From the NCBI RefSeq assembly GCF_003719305.1, contig NZ_RARC01000006.1:124001-188000 (forward strand): a DNA stretch of 64,000 bases, in the 5' to 3' direction. The notes beneath the pieces are model-generated. The model was not told where the DNA came from, made no database searches, and was given only the letters and a program-made list of their open reading frames with translations. The stretch's first letter is position 1; each line of letters opens with the position of its first letter. Positions 43,768 through 52,374 of the stretch are shown piece after piece. Source of the stretch: Mycolicibacterium stellerae. GTDB lineage: Bacteria > Actinomycetota > Actinomycetes > Mycobacteriales > Mycobacteriaceae. The translations under genes and the position numbers were made by a program.

Positions 43768-44370
43768 ATGCCGGTTGTTGCGCTTGCATTGTTCGCAGTG
43801 TTTGCCGTGCTCGGATTCGGCTGGCGCAGTTGGCTTCAGCGCCGTCGCACCGGTTCCACCGGGTTTCGCGGCATCACCGGACGCGTCGGTTCGGTGGAAT
43901 GGTTCGCCGGTGTCGGCTTCGTCGCCGCGATAGCCGCGGCGTTTTTCGCACCCGCTCTGCAATTGGCCGGTGTGGTTGATCCGCTGACTTTCCTGCAAGC
44001 CCCTTGGATCCAGCTCACCGGGATCGTGGTGGCGATCGCAGGCATCGCAGCAACGGTCTACGCGCAGATCGACATGGGTGACTCCTGGCGTATCGGCGTC
44101 GACCCGAGCGAGACGACAACGCTTGTCCGGCAAGGCGTTTTCGGCCTGGTGCGTAACCCGATCTTCAGCGCGATGTTCGTGTTCGGGCTTGGCATCGCGC
44201 TGGTGACACCCAATGTGGTGGCGATCGTCGGCTTCATGCTGTTGGTCCTCACGATCGAAGTGCAGGTGCGTGTCGTCGAGGAGCCCTACCTGGCAGCCAC
44301 ACACGGTGCGGAATATCGCGACTACCTGGCGTCGGTCGGCAGGTTCGCACCAGGGATCGGAAAACACTGA
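43768..44370 (+). CDS. Isoprenylcysteine carboxyl methyltransferase-like membrane protein
   Basis: This 200-residue protein has about five membrane helices. The C-terminal ICMT/PEMT core has GVFGLVRNPIFSAMFVFGLG, EVQVRVVEEPYL and HGAEYRDYLASVGRFAPG, the S-adenosylmethionine-binding pattern of this family. Bacteria lack prenylated proteins, so the methyl acceptor is unknown; some homologues modify lipids or are linked to metal resistance. ATG 43768 follows GGAGG. It is the third gene of the metal operon. Confidence 0.8.
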   Translation: MPVVALALFAVFAVLGFGWRSWLQRRRTGSTGFRGITGRVGSVEWFAGVGFVAAIAAAFFAPALQLAGVVDPLTFLQAPWIQLTGIVVAIAGIAATVYAQIDMGDSWRIGVDPSETTTLVRQGVFGLVRNPIFSAMFVFGLGIALVTPNVVAIVGFMLLVLTIEVQVRVVEEPYLAATHGAEYRDYLASVGRFAPGIGKH

Positions 44371-44380
44371 TGGCAGAGCG

Positions 44381-46498
44381 TCAGCTCAAGCACGCCAGGG
44401 TCCAGGCGTGGATCTCGGCTTCGTAGTCGAGTTGCGAGTAGCGCCCGACCGGACCGGCGTGGGCCCCGGAGCGCGTCTCGGCGCGAAAGAGCACGGTTCG
44501 CCTGGACGCCGGAGACGCGCGGTCGACGCCCGCACCGTGCCCGGGGTCGGTCGCCCGTAGCGTGGCGACCCACTTCGCCGGCTCACGGACCAGCACCCTG
44601 GTGTCATGCATGGCGCCGGTGACCAGCAGGGCCGGTCTCGGTTCGGCAGCCGGCGGGTTGTCGACGGGCGAGTACGACTCCATCACCGCGCGGTCGCCGG
44701 GGTCGGCGGGGTTCCCCCACTCGTCCCACTCCGGGATCGTCAGCGGTAGCGACGAATCCGACATGGTGGCGACGACGTCGACGAAGGGCACCTCAGCCAC
44801 GATGCCGGCGAAGCGCTCGGGTCGCTTGGAGTACAGCACGCCCTGCAGAAGGCCACCCGCCGACAGCCCGCGGCTCACGATGCGGGTGCCATCGACGAAC
44901 CCGCCTGCGAGAAAGTCGGCGACGGCCGCCTGGTCGTCGAATGTGTTCGGCTTCGCCCGCAGATGACCGTCGAGCCACCAGCGACGGCCCAGCTCGCCGC
45001 CGCCGCGCGGCTGACCGAACGCGCACACCACCCCGCGATCAAGCAGCGACGGCAGTGAGCGCCACCAGTCGAAGCCGAAGTCGGCGTCCATGCACGCTTC
45101 GTAGGAGCCGTAGCCGTACAGATAGAGCGGCGGACTGCCGTCGAGGTCGACGTCGCGTCGGCGCACGACGACGACGGGCACTGCGGTGCCGTCCTGCGCC
45201 GGGGCCAGGTGGCGCTCCTGCACGTAGGCGTCGGGATCCACCCCGACGATCTGCTCGACGTGACGCGGGCTGCGACGGCCGGAGCCGATGTCGACGTCTT
45301 CCCACCGGGTCGGATAGATGAACGACTGCTGGACGACGGTGACGAAGTCGGCGTCGAACACTTCGTTGCGGCCTAGTGTCACCAGGCCACCGGGCTCGTC
45401 GGGCCAGATCTCGAAGGCCGTGCCCCGGTAGGGGTGCACCGTCAGCATCCCGACGCCCTCGCGTCGGGCGGACACCACCACCGCGGAGTCGAATGCGTGC
45501 GCCTGGTAGACGCGTGTCGTCGAATCCTCGGCCACATAGTCGTCCCACCGATCCGGCGCATCGACCGCAGCGCTGACGATGCGGAAGGATTCGGCGTCGA
45601 GATTCGTGACGATCAGAAAGCGATTGCCTTCGGGGCCGGGCGCATGCTCGAGGCGGTACTCGACCAAGTCCTGCCTGGGGCGAACGAGTCTCGGCGTGCC
45701 GGCGGGCTCAGCGCACGACAGGATGTGCACCTCGGTGGTGTTCCGCGATGCAGCGGTAATCACGAACCACGCCCCGGACCGGGTGGCGCTCACGCTGACT
45801 TCGAACCGCTCGTCGGGCTCGGTGAAGACCAGTCGATCTGTCGCGGGATCGGCGCCGAGCGTATGCGCCCACACCTGATGGGGTCGATTGATGGTGTCGG
45901 TGCGCAGATACATGTATGTCGTCGAGTCCGCGCTCCATCCGCCACTGGGGAAGGTCGACTCGATGACGCCCGGCAGGTCCGCTCCGCTGGCCAGGTCGCG
46001 GAATCGAAGGGCGTATCGCTCGTCGCCGACGATGTCGGACGACCAGGCCAGCGTCGTCCCGTCGGGGCTGACCTCGCACTCGCCGAGATGAAACTCTGCG
46101 GCGGGGTGCGCATCGGCGACCGCCTGCAGATCGATCAGCCGCTCGTCCGTGCCATCGGCAGTGCGGCGCACGAGCGTGGGGAATTCCGCACCGGCGCCGT
46201 GGATTTCGCGGTAGGTGAAGTCTCCGGACCGCCAAGGTGCCGATTCCGACGTGGCTGGTACCCGCGCGGTCATCTCGGCGGTCAGGGTAGCCCGCAGCTC
46301 TGCAAGGGAAGCGACCCGCGCCTCGTAATACGCGCGTTCGGAGTCGAGCAGATCGATCAACTCCGAGGTGGGCTCGGCGATCCAGTCGTACGCGCCGCCC
46401 CTGCCGTCTGCGACCCGCGCGACCGGCGGGGTGAAGGCAAGTTCGGCATCGCGGCGGGGTGACACGGCAAACCTCCCGACTGTCTCAGCGCGCGTCAT
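44381..46498 (-). CDS. Oligopeptidase B (S9A prolyl-oligopeptidase family)
   Basis: This 705-residue serine peptidase has an N-terminal beta-propeller (about 70-400) and a C-terminal alpha/beta-hydrolase domain. Active-site segments are GYGSYEACMDADF, RGGGELGRRWWLDGHL, the nucleophile elbow SRGLSAGGLL and the histidine in TGAMHDTRVLVREPAKW, followed by the acidic residue-bearing end. Oligopeptidase B cuts after basic residues in short peptides in the cytoplasm. ATG 46496-46498 is used; the open frame continues far upstream only as a shadow of the divergent transporter gene. A role in processing peptides imported by that transporter is plausible. Confidence 0.88.
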   Translation of the reverse strand: MTRAETVGRFAVSPRRDAELAFTPPVARVADGRGGAYDWIAEPTSELIDLLDSERAYYEARVASLAELRATLTAEMTARVPATSESAPWRSGDFTYREIHGAGAEFPTLVRRTADGTDERLIDLQAVADAHPAAEFHLGECEVSPDGTTLAWSSDIVGDERYALRFRDLASGADLPGVIESTFPSGGWSADSTTYMYLRTDTINRPHQVWAHTLGADPATDRLVFTEPDERFEVSVSATRSGAWFVITAASRNTTEVHILSCAEPAGTPRLVRPRQDLVEYRLEHAPGPEGNRFLIVTNLDAESFRIVSAAVDAPDRWDDYVAEDSTTRVYQAHAFDSAVVVSARREGVGMLTVHPYRGTAFEIWPDEPGGLVTLGRNEVFDADFVTVVQQSFIYPTRWEDVDIGSGRRSPRHVEQIVGVDPDAYVQERHLAPAQDGTAVPVVVVRRRDVDLDGSPPLYLYGYGSYEACMDADFGFDWWRSLPSLLDRGVVCAFGQPRGGGELGRRWWLDGHLRAKPNTFDDQAAVADFLAGGFVDGTRIVSRGLSAGGLLQGVLYSKRPERFAGIVAEVPFVDVVATMSDSSLPLTIPEWDEWGNPADPGDRAVMESYSPVDNPPAAEPRPALLVTGAMHDTRVLVREPAKWVATLRATDPGHGAGVDRASPASRRTVLFRAETRSGAHAGPVGRYSQLDYEAEIHAWTLACLS

Positions 46499-46528
46499 AC
46501 GCGATGCAAACCATAACTCCCGTTTCGC

Positions 46529-46579
46529 AACGAATTCGTTCAAGATCTCCGGACCCCCTGCACGAATCCGTCGTTCGTG
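46529..46579. promoter_or_regulatory. Paired ACGAA/TTCGT dyads between oligopeptidase and transporter genes
   Basis: A perfect 12-base palindrome AACGAATTCGTT (46529-46540) and a second dyad CACGAA, seven bases, TTCGTG (46561-46579), in the divergent region. They are candidate operators for a shared regulator; no regulator gene is adjacent. Confidence 0.35.
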
Positions 46580-46627
46580 GTGTATTTGGTGGCGTCCTGA
46601 TCCGTCAGTCAAACTCGAGGGCACGTG

Positions 46628-48451
46628 ATGGCACATCGACCCACCCGCCTCATCGCCGCATTGGCATGCATCATGGGGCTGCTCTTCCTCCCGACCGGAC
46701 TCTCCAGCGCCGACGAACCTCCCGCCAAGTCGGTGTTCACCGTCGGGGTGGTGCAGGACGTCGACTCGCTCAACCCGTTCATCGGGGTCACGGTCGCCGC
46801 CTACGAGATGTTCCAAATGCAGTACCCGACGCTGACCGAGTGGGACGCGAAGAACTTCGCCGTCGTGCCGGGGCTGGCGGAATCCTGGACAGAGTCCCCG
46901 GACAAGACGTACTGGACCTACAAGATGCGGCCGGACCTCAAGTGGAGCGACGGCGAACCGCTGACCGCGAAGGACGCGGCCTACACCTTCAACCGCATCA
47001 TCAACGGCACGTTCGAGAAGACCAACTACGGCAACTACGTCAGCAACATCACCAAGGCCGAGGCGCCCGATGACACCACGCTGATCCTCCGCGTCGACAA
47101 GCCAACACCGATCATGCAGACGCTCGTCGTCTACATCCTTCCCGAGCACGTCTACTCCAAGATCGACGAAACGGCCATCCAGAGCTACAACAACGAACCG
47201 CAGGGCGGCAAGCCCGTCGTCGGGGCCGGGCCGTACCTGGTCGCCGAGCGCAAGGTCGGCGAATTCACCCGGTTGGTCGCCAATCCGAACTTCTACCGCG
47301 GCAAGCCCGCCGTCGACGAGATCGTCTTCAAAACCTATGCGAACCCCGACGCACTCGGCCAGGCGCTCAAGAAGGGCGAGATCGACTACGCCAACGACCT
47401 GCAGCCCAACGTCTACGACTCGCTGGCCGACGCGCCGAACATCGAACGCAAGTCCCAGGTCTACCCGGGATTCAACGAGCTGGCCTTCAACACCGGAGCG
47501 GCGCTGGTCGACGGCAAGCCGATCGGGGACGGCAACCCACTGCTGAAGGACAGGCGCCTGCGCGAGGCCATCGGCTGGTCGATAGACCGAAAAACGTTGG
47601 TGGACAAGGTTCTCGGGGGGCACGGCAGCCCAGGCACGACCATCATCACGCCGAACTATGCGAACCTGCACCTGACGCCGTCCGACGAGGCTACCTTCGA
47701 CCCGGACAAGGCCCGCCAGCTCCTTGACGCCGCGGGCTACCGCATGGGTCCCGACGGCGTCCGGCGCGCCGAAAACGGCGCGCGGCTCGACTTCCGGCTC
47801 TTCGGCAGGACCGACAACCCGAACTCCAAGAAGTCCGTCGAGTACATCAAGCGCTACCTCGCCGACGTCGGCATCGCGGCCAACGTAACGCTCATCTCGG
47901 AGGATGCCCTCACCGAGAAGATCGGCCAGGGCGAGTTCGACATGTTCGAATGGGGATGGGTGGTCGAACCCGACCCGAACTACCAGCTCTCCACCATGAC
48001 CTGCGGCAGTAGATCATACGAGGAGGACGGCAGCGTGCTGGCCGGCCTCTCCGATTCGTTCTACTGCAATCCCGAGTACGACAAGCTCTTTGACGCCCAG
48101 GGCGCCGAAACGAACGTCGCCAAGCGCACCGAGATCGTCAAGCAGATGCAGCAGATTCTCTACGACGACTGGCCGTACGCGCTGACCTATTACTACGACA
48201 ACCTGATCGGCTACCGCACCGACAAGTTCGAGGGCTTCATCCCGCAGCCCGATCCCGACGGTTCCTACCTGTTCCAGTACGGGACGTGGACATACGAGAA
48301 CCTCAAGCCGATCGCAGCGGGCGCGGGCCAGTCGAGCGGACCGTCGCCTGCGCTCATCGGCGGAGTCGTGGCAGCTGTCGCGGTTCTCGGCGGTCTGGCC
48401 TTCCTGTTGCTGCGACGGCGTCGCGCAGGCGCGGCCGACGACCGGGAGTGA
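46628..48451 (+). CDS. Family 5 extracellular solute-binding protein with C-terminal membrane anchor
   Basis: This 607-residue substrate-binding protein is of the peptide/nickel type (SBP_bac_5): VQDVDSLNPFIGVTVAAYEMF, LAESWTESPDKTYWTYKMRPDLKWSDGEPLTAKDAAYTFNRI, GAGPYLVAERKVGE and AFNTGAAL. It has an N-terminal signal peptide (LIAALACIMGLLFLPTGLSSA) but no lipobox cysteine. Instead the C-terminus has a Gly/Ser/Pro linker, a membrane helix (ALIGGVVAAVAVLGGLAFLLL) and an Arg-rich tail, so the protein should be anchored by that helix. ATG 46628 follows GAGGG. It is the first gene of a five-gene ABC operon. Confidence 0.87.
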   Translation: MAHRPTRLIAALACIMGLLFLPTGLSSADEPPAKSVFTVGVVQDVDSLNPFIGVTVAAYEMFQMQYPTLTEWDAKNFAVVPGLAESWTESPDKTYWTYKMRPDLKWSDGEPLTAKDAAYTFNRIINGTFEKTNYGNYVSNITKAEAPDDTTLILRVDKPTPIMQTLVVYILPEHVYSKIDETAIQSYNNEPQGGKPVVGAGPYLVAERKVGEFTRLVANPNFYRGKPAVDEIVFKTYANPDALGQALKKGEIDYANDLQPNVYDSLADAPNIERKSQVYPGFNELAFNTGAALVDGKPIGDGNPLLKDRRLREAIGWSIDRKTLVDKVLGGHGSPGTTIITPNYANLHLTPSDEATFDPDKARQLLDAAGYRMGPDGVRRAENGARLDFRLFGRTDNPNSKKSVEYIKRYLADVGIAANVTLISEDALTEKIGQGEFDMFEWGWVVEPDPNYQLSTMTCGSRSYEEDGSVLAGLSDSFYCNPEYDKLFDAQGAETNVAKRTEIVKQMQQILYDDWPYALTYYYDNLIGYRTDKFEGFIPQPDPDGSYLFQYGTWTYENLKPIAAGAGQSSGPSPALIGGVVAAVAVLGGLAFLLLRRRRAGAADDRE

Positions 48452-48458
48452 CCAGCGG

Positions 48459-49496
48459 ATGGCGCTGATCAACGCACCGGACGTCGCGCCAACCCCTCAG
48501 GCGCCCGGACGGGGGCGCGTCCTCGGGCCGGGGGTCCGCTTCGCGGTGTCTCGGGTGCTGTCGTCATTAGGCACGTTGGTCTTCGTCATCCTGTTCAACT
48601 TCTTCCTGTTCCGCATGCTGCCCGGCGATCCCATCGCCCTCTACACCCGCGGGCGGGACGTGGATCCGGAGATAAGAAGGCAGATGCAGATCAAATTTCA
48701 TGCCCCGATCGCCGAGCAGTTCGTGCAATACATCAAGAATCCGTTCGTTCCCGAGCTGCCCTCGCAGCAGTTCAGCGCCCCCGTCTGGGACGTCATCGTG
48801 CCGCGGATCGGTCCGACGCTGCTGCTGGTCGGCACGGCGACGTTACTCGCGACGGTATTCGGGGTATGGCTCGGCGTCCGCGCCGCATGGAAGCGCGGCG
48901 AACGCTTCGACAAGGTCACCACCACAACAACTCTCGTCATGTACTCGATGCCGGAGTTCTGGTTCGGGATGATCTTGTTGATCGTGTTCTCGGTCGGCGT
49001 TTTCGGGTTCCCTGGGATCTTCCCCGTCGGCGGGCTGTCCACACCGGGTATCGACGTCGGCTCCTTCGCCGGACTGGCCGACGTCGGCTGGCATCTCGTG
49101 CTGCCGGTATTCACCCTCACCGTGGTCTATCTTGCCGAGTACGCACTGGTCATGCGCGCCTCGCTGATCGACGAGATGGGCCAGGAGTACCTGCAGACCG
49201 CACGCGCCAAGGGACTGCGCGACGACGATGTGCGCCGCAAGCACGCGGTACCCAACGCCATGCTGCCGACGACGACGCTGATCTTTTTGAACCTCGGCTT
49301 CGTCATCGGCGGGGCGATCACGATCGAGTACGTGTTCTCGCTGTCGGGCCTCGGATCGCTGACCGTGCAGGCCCTGCGTGGACCGGATATCCCACTGCTG
49401 CAGACGCTGTTCCTCTTGTTTTCCGCGGCCGTGATTCTCGCCAACCTCGTGGCCGACCTGCTCTACGCCCGACTCGATCCGCGGGTACGGACATGA
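48459..49496 (+). CDS. ABC transporter permease, DppB/OppB type
   Basis: This 345-residue permease has six membrane helices and an N-terminal extension. It shows LFNFFLFRMLPGDPIALYTRG typical of DppB/NikB, and the EAA loop EYLQTARAKGLRDDDVRRKHAVPNAMLP that binds the ATPases. The large extracytoplasmic loop after helix 1 is usual. It starts eight bases after the binding protein and overlaps the next permease gene (ATGA). Confidence 0.9.
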   Translation: MALINAPDVAPTPQAPGRGRVLGPGVRFAVSRVLSSLGTLVFVILFNFFLFRMLPGDPIALYTRGRDVDPEIRRQMQIKFHAPIAEQFVQYIKNPFVPELPSQQFSAPVWDVIVPRIGPTLLLVGTATLLATVFGVWLGVRAAWKRGERFDKVTTTTTLVMYSMPEFWFGMILLIVFSVGVFGFPGIFPVGGLSTPGIDVGSFAGLADVGWHLVLPVFTLTVVYLAEYALVMRASLIDEMGQEYLQTARAKGLRDDDVRRKHAVPNAMLPTTTLIFLNLGFVIGGAITIEYVFSLSGLGSLTVQALRGPDIPLLQTLFLLFSAAVILANLVADLLYARLDPRVRT

Positions 49497-50401
49497 CCCC
49501 AGAAGCCGGGCCCGTTTCGGCTCGTTCGATCGTGTGGGTGCGCAGGCGCCGGGCATGGAGCAATCTGGCCGGCCAGTTCCGCCGCTCCAGGCAGGGCATG
49601 CTCGGCCTCACGATCTTCATCCTGTTCGTCGTAATCGCGGTGCTCGCCCCGGTGATGTTCGACGAGTCCCAACTCGACGTCACCAAGGCGGGCGGCGGCG
49701 TCTATGAAGCGCCGTCCGGGCAGTACTGGCTCGGCACCGACGCCGCCGGTCGCAACGTGCTGGCGCTCGTGGTGTGGGGTGCCCGCATCTCCCTGCTCGT
49801 CGGGTTGTGCGCCAGCGTGCTGGCGATGGTCATCGGCACCTCGGTCGGTATCGCGTCTGGGCACTACCGCGGATGGGTCGCCGGAATCCTGAACCGGCTC
49901 ACCGACTGGTTCCTCGTCATCCCGTTCCTGCCGCTGGCCATCGTTCTGGCCACCGTTCTCGGCAAGAGCCTGCTCAACATCATCATCGTGATCGGCGTGA
50001 CGTCGTGGCCCGCCACCGCCCGGCTGATCCGGGCCCAGACGCTGTCCGTCGAGGGCAGGCCTTACCTCGAGCGGGCCAAGGCCCTTGGCTCGGGCGACCT
50101 GCACCAGATGACGCGCCACGTTCTGCCCAACGTGATGCCGCTTGTGCTGGCGAATACAACGCTGGCCGTGTCGATTTCGATCCTGTCGGAGACGACGTTG
50201 TCCTTCCTCGGACTTGGCGATCCGACCGCGGTGTCCTGGGGAACGATCCTCGACGATGCCTTCGCAGGCGGCGCCATCTCATCAGGCGCATGGTGGTATC
50301 TGGCCCCTCCCGGCATCTGCGTCGTGCTGGTGGTGCTGGCCTTCAACCTCATCGGGCGAACGCTCGAGGACATCCTCGACCCGCGCGGGGCACACATATG
50401 A
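49493..50401 (+). CDS. ABC transporter permease, DppC/OppC type
   Basis: This 302-residue permease starts with a cytoplasmic tail and the OppC-N segment RRSRQGMLGLTIFILFVVIAVLAPV. It has YWLGTDAAGRNVLALVVWGARISLLVGL and the EAA loop YLERAKALGSGDLHQMTRHVLPNVMPLVLA. It pairs with the upstream DppB-type subunit. Start ATG 49493 and stop at 50401 both overlap neighbours by four bases. Confidence 0.9.
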   Translation: MTPEAGPVSARSIVWVRRRRAWSNLAGQFRRSRQGMLGLTIFILFVVIAVLAPVMFDESQLDVTKAGGGVYEAPSGQYWLGTDAAGRNVLALVVWGARISLLVGLCASVLAMVIGTSVGIASGHYRGWVAGILNRLTDWFLVIPFLPLAIVLATVLGKSLLNIIIVIGVTSWPATARLIRAQTLSVEGRPYLERAKALGSGDLHQMTRHVLPNVMPLVLANTTLAVSISILSETTLSFLGLGDPTAVSWGTILDDAFAGGAISSGAWWYLAPPGICVVLVVLAFNLIGRTLEDILDPRGAHI

Positions 50402-51363
50402 CGCTGCTGGAGTTCGACGATGTCAGCATCACCTACCAGTCCAGGCACGGTCGGGTCCCCGCGGTCCGCAACGTGTCGCTGTCCGTGCCGCTGGGCCAGA
50501 CCGTCGGCATCGCAGGCGAATCCGGTTGCGGTAAAACCACGTTGACGAGTTCGGTGTTGCGACTTCTGCCGAAGTCCGCAGAGGTGACCGGCCAGATCCG
50601 GCTCAACGGCGATGACGTGATGGCGATGTCGTTCGGCCAGTTGCGCGCCGTCCGCTGGGCGCAGGCGGTTGTGGTGTTCCAGGGCGCGATGCACGCGCTC
50701 AACCCGGTGCAGCGCATCGAAACCCAACTCGCCGAACCGATCCTGCTGCACATGGATGTCGGACCCAAGGCAGCGCGCACTCGGGTCGGTGAACTACTGG
50801 AGCAGGTCGGCCTGCCTGCCAGTCGCGCTCGCGCATACCCGCATCAACTGTCCGGCGGGCAGAAGCAGCGGGTCATGATCGCCATGGCGCTGGCCTGCCA
50901 ACCCCAACTCCTCATCGCCGACGAACCCACCACCGCCCTCGATGTCATGGTCCAGGCGCAGGTCCTCGATTTGCTTTCGTCGCTGGTCGCCGACCTCGGC
51001 CTCGGCGTCGTGTTCATCAGCCACGACCTGTCCGTTCTCGCCTCGACGTGCGACCGGGTCGCGGTCATGTACGCGGGCAGGATCGTCGAACAGGGCAGCG
51101 CGAGCGATGTTTTCGCCCGGCCGCTACATCCCTATGCCCGCGCGCTCGCGGCGGCGTTCCCTCGGATCGGCGACGCACGGTTCCGCTACGCACCCGCAGG
51201 GGTGCCGGGCGATCCGCCGTACCCCGGTGACCTACCGGCGGGTTGTCCGTTTCACCCCCGTTGCCCCGCGGCGACTGACATCTGCACGACATCGGAACCA
51301 ATGTTGGAGAACTATGACGGTCGGGACGCCGCGTGCCATCATGCGGGCGAGGTGCTGGTGTGA
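50398..51363 (+). CDS. ABC transporter ATPase, DppD/OppD type
   Basis: This 321-residue ATPase has Walker A GESGCGKTT, signature LSGGQKQR, Walker B LLIADEPTTALD and the switch histidine in ISHDLSVLA. The C-terminal oligopeptide-transporter domain carries the cysteine cluster C-P-F-H-P-R-C-P (GCPFHPRCPAATDIC), which binds an iron-sulfur cluster in relatives. It is coupled by GTGA to the second ATPase gene. Confidence 0.92.
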   Translation: MTLLEFDDVSITYQSRHGRVPAVRNVSLSVPLGQTVGIAGESGCGKTTLTSSVLRLLPKSAEVTGQIRLNGDDVMAMSFGQLRAVRWAQAVVVFQGAMHALNPVQRIETQLAEPILLHMDVGPKAARTRVGELLEQVGLPASRARAYPHQLSGGQKQRVMIAMALACQPQLLIADEPTTALDVMVQAQVLDLLSSLVADLGLGVVFISHDLSVLASTCDRVAVMYAGRIVEQGSASDVFARPLHPYARALAAAFPRIGDARFRYAPAGVPGDPPYPGDLPAGCPFHPRCPAATDICTTSEPMLENYDGRDAACHHAGEVLV

Positions 51364-52370
51364 CGGCCGCATTGGAAGCCGGTGCAACGGCGCTGGAAAC
51401 GCGTGAGCTGAGAGTCGAGTTCCGTGTCCGCGGTGGCGAGGTGGCACGCGCGGTCGACGGCGTCGACCTGGCCGTCCGACGCGGCGAGATCATCGCTCTG
51501 GTCGGCGAGAGTGGCTCAGGGAAAACAACATTGGCCCGCACGATTCTCGGCCTGCAGCGGCCGACGTCGGGCGCGGTCTACGTAGCGGGCGAGACGCTGT
51601 CGTATCGGGCCCGCGATCTGAAGGCCTACCGCAGGCGGGCACAGCTGATCCTGCAGGATCCGTCGGGCGCACTCAACCCGAGGCACACCGTATACGAGGC
51701 GGTGGCCGAGGGCCTGCGGGTACACGGCCTGCACCGGGGCGAGGAGGCCAAGGTCGCCGACGCACTGTCACGTGCGGGACTGCGCCCACCCGAGCGCTTT
51801 TACTTGCGCTACCCACACGAGCTGTCCGGCGGGCAGCGCCAGCGGGTGGTGATCGCGGGAGCTCTCGTTCTCGATCCGGAGATCATCGTCGCCGACGAGC
51901 CGGTGTCCAGCCTTGACGCGTCGGTTCGTGGAGAGATCCTCGCGCTGCTCCTGCGGCTGCGCGACGAACTGGGTCTGACGCTGGTCGTCGTCACCCACGA
52001 CCTCGGGCTGGCCTGGAATATCGCCGACCGGGTGGCGGTGATGTATCTCGGTCGCATCCTCGAGATCGGCCCGACCGAAGAGATCATGTCCGCGCCTCAG
52101 CATCCATACACCAAGGCACTGCTGTCGGTGGTGCCGGAGACCGAGCGGCTCGAGCCGGTCGTGCTGGTGGGCGAGACGCCCGACCCCACCAGGATTCCGA
52201 ATGGCTGCCGGTTCCACACGCGGTGCCCCGCGCTGGCAGACGGCACCGCCGCAGCCGCAGGCGTCGACGGACAATGCCGGACCGTGGCGCTACCCGTGCT
52301 GACCGCCGACGTGAACGCCGACAACCACACCAGCGCATGCCATCTCGTGACTGCGGACGCAGGGTCATAG
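51360..52370 (+). CDS. ABC transporter ATPase, DppF/OppF type
   Basis: This 336-residue ATPase starts at GTG 51360. It has Walker A GESGSGKTTLARTILGL, signature LSGGQRQR, Walker B IIVADEPVSSLDASVRGE and VTHDLGLAWNIADRVAVMYLGRILEIG. The C-terminal cluster is NGCRFHTRCPA. It completes the importer. Only four bases separate its stop from the Rieske oxygenase start, so the transporter and the catabolic genes are one operon. Confidence 0.92.
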   Translation: MTAALEAGATALETRELRVEFRVRGGEVARAVDGVDLAVRRGEIIALVGESGSGKTTLARTILGLQRPTSGAVYVAGETLSYRARDLKAYRRRAQLILQDPSGALNPRHTVYEAVAEGLRVHGLHRGEEAKVADALSRAGLRPPERFYLRYPHELSGGQRQRVVIAGALVLDPEIIVADEPVSSLDASVRGEILALLLRLRDELGLTLVVVTHDLGLAWNIADRVAVMYLGRILEIGPTEEIMSAPQHPYTKALLSVVPETERLEPVVLVGETPDPTRIPNGCRFHTRCPALADGTAAAAGVDGQCRTVALPVLTADVNADNHTSACHLVTADAGS

Positions 52371-52374
52371 CGCT

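Noticed and set aside
46499..47671. Very long minus-strand open frame continuing upstream of oligopeptidase B to 47671 (1096 codons in total)
   Set aside because: The part beyond 46498 lies antisense to the ABC binding-protein gene, whose protein is clearly recognisable; composition of the extension is that of a GC-rich shadow.
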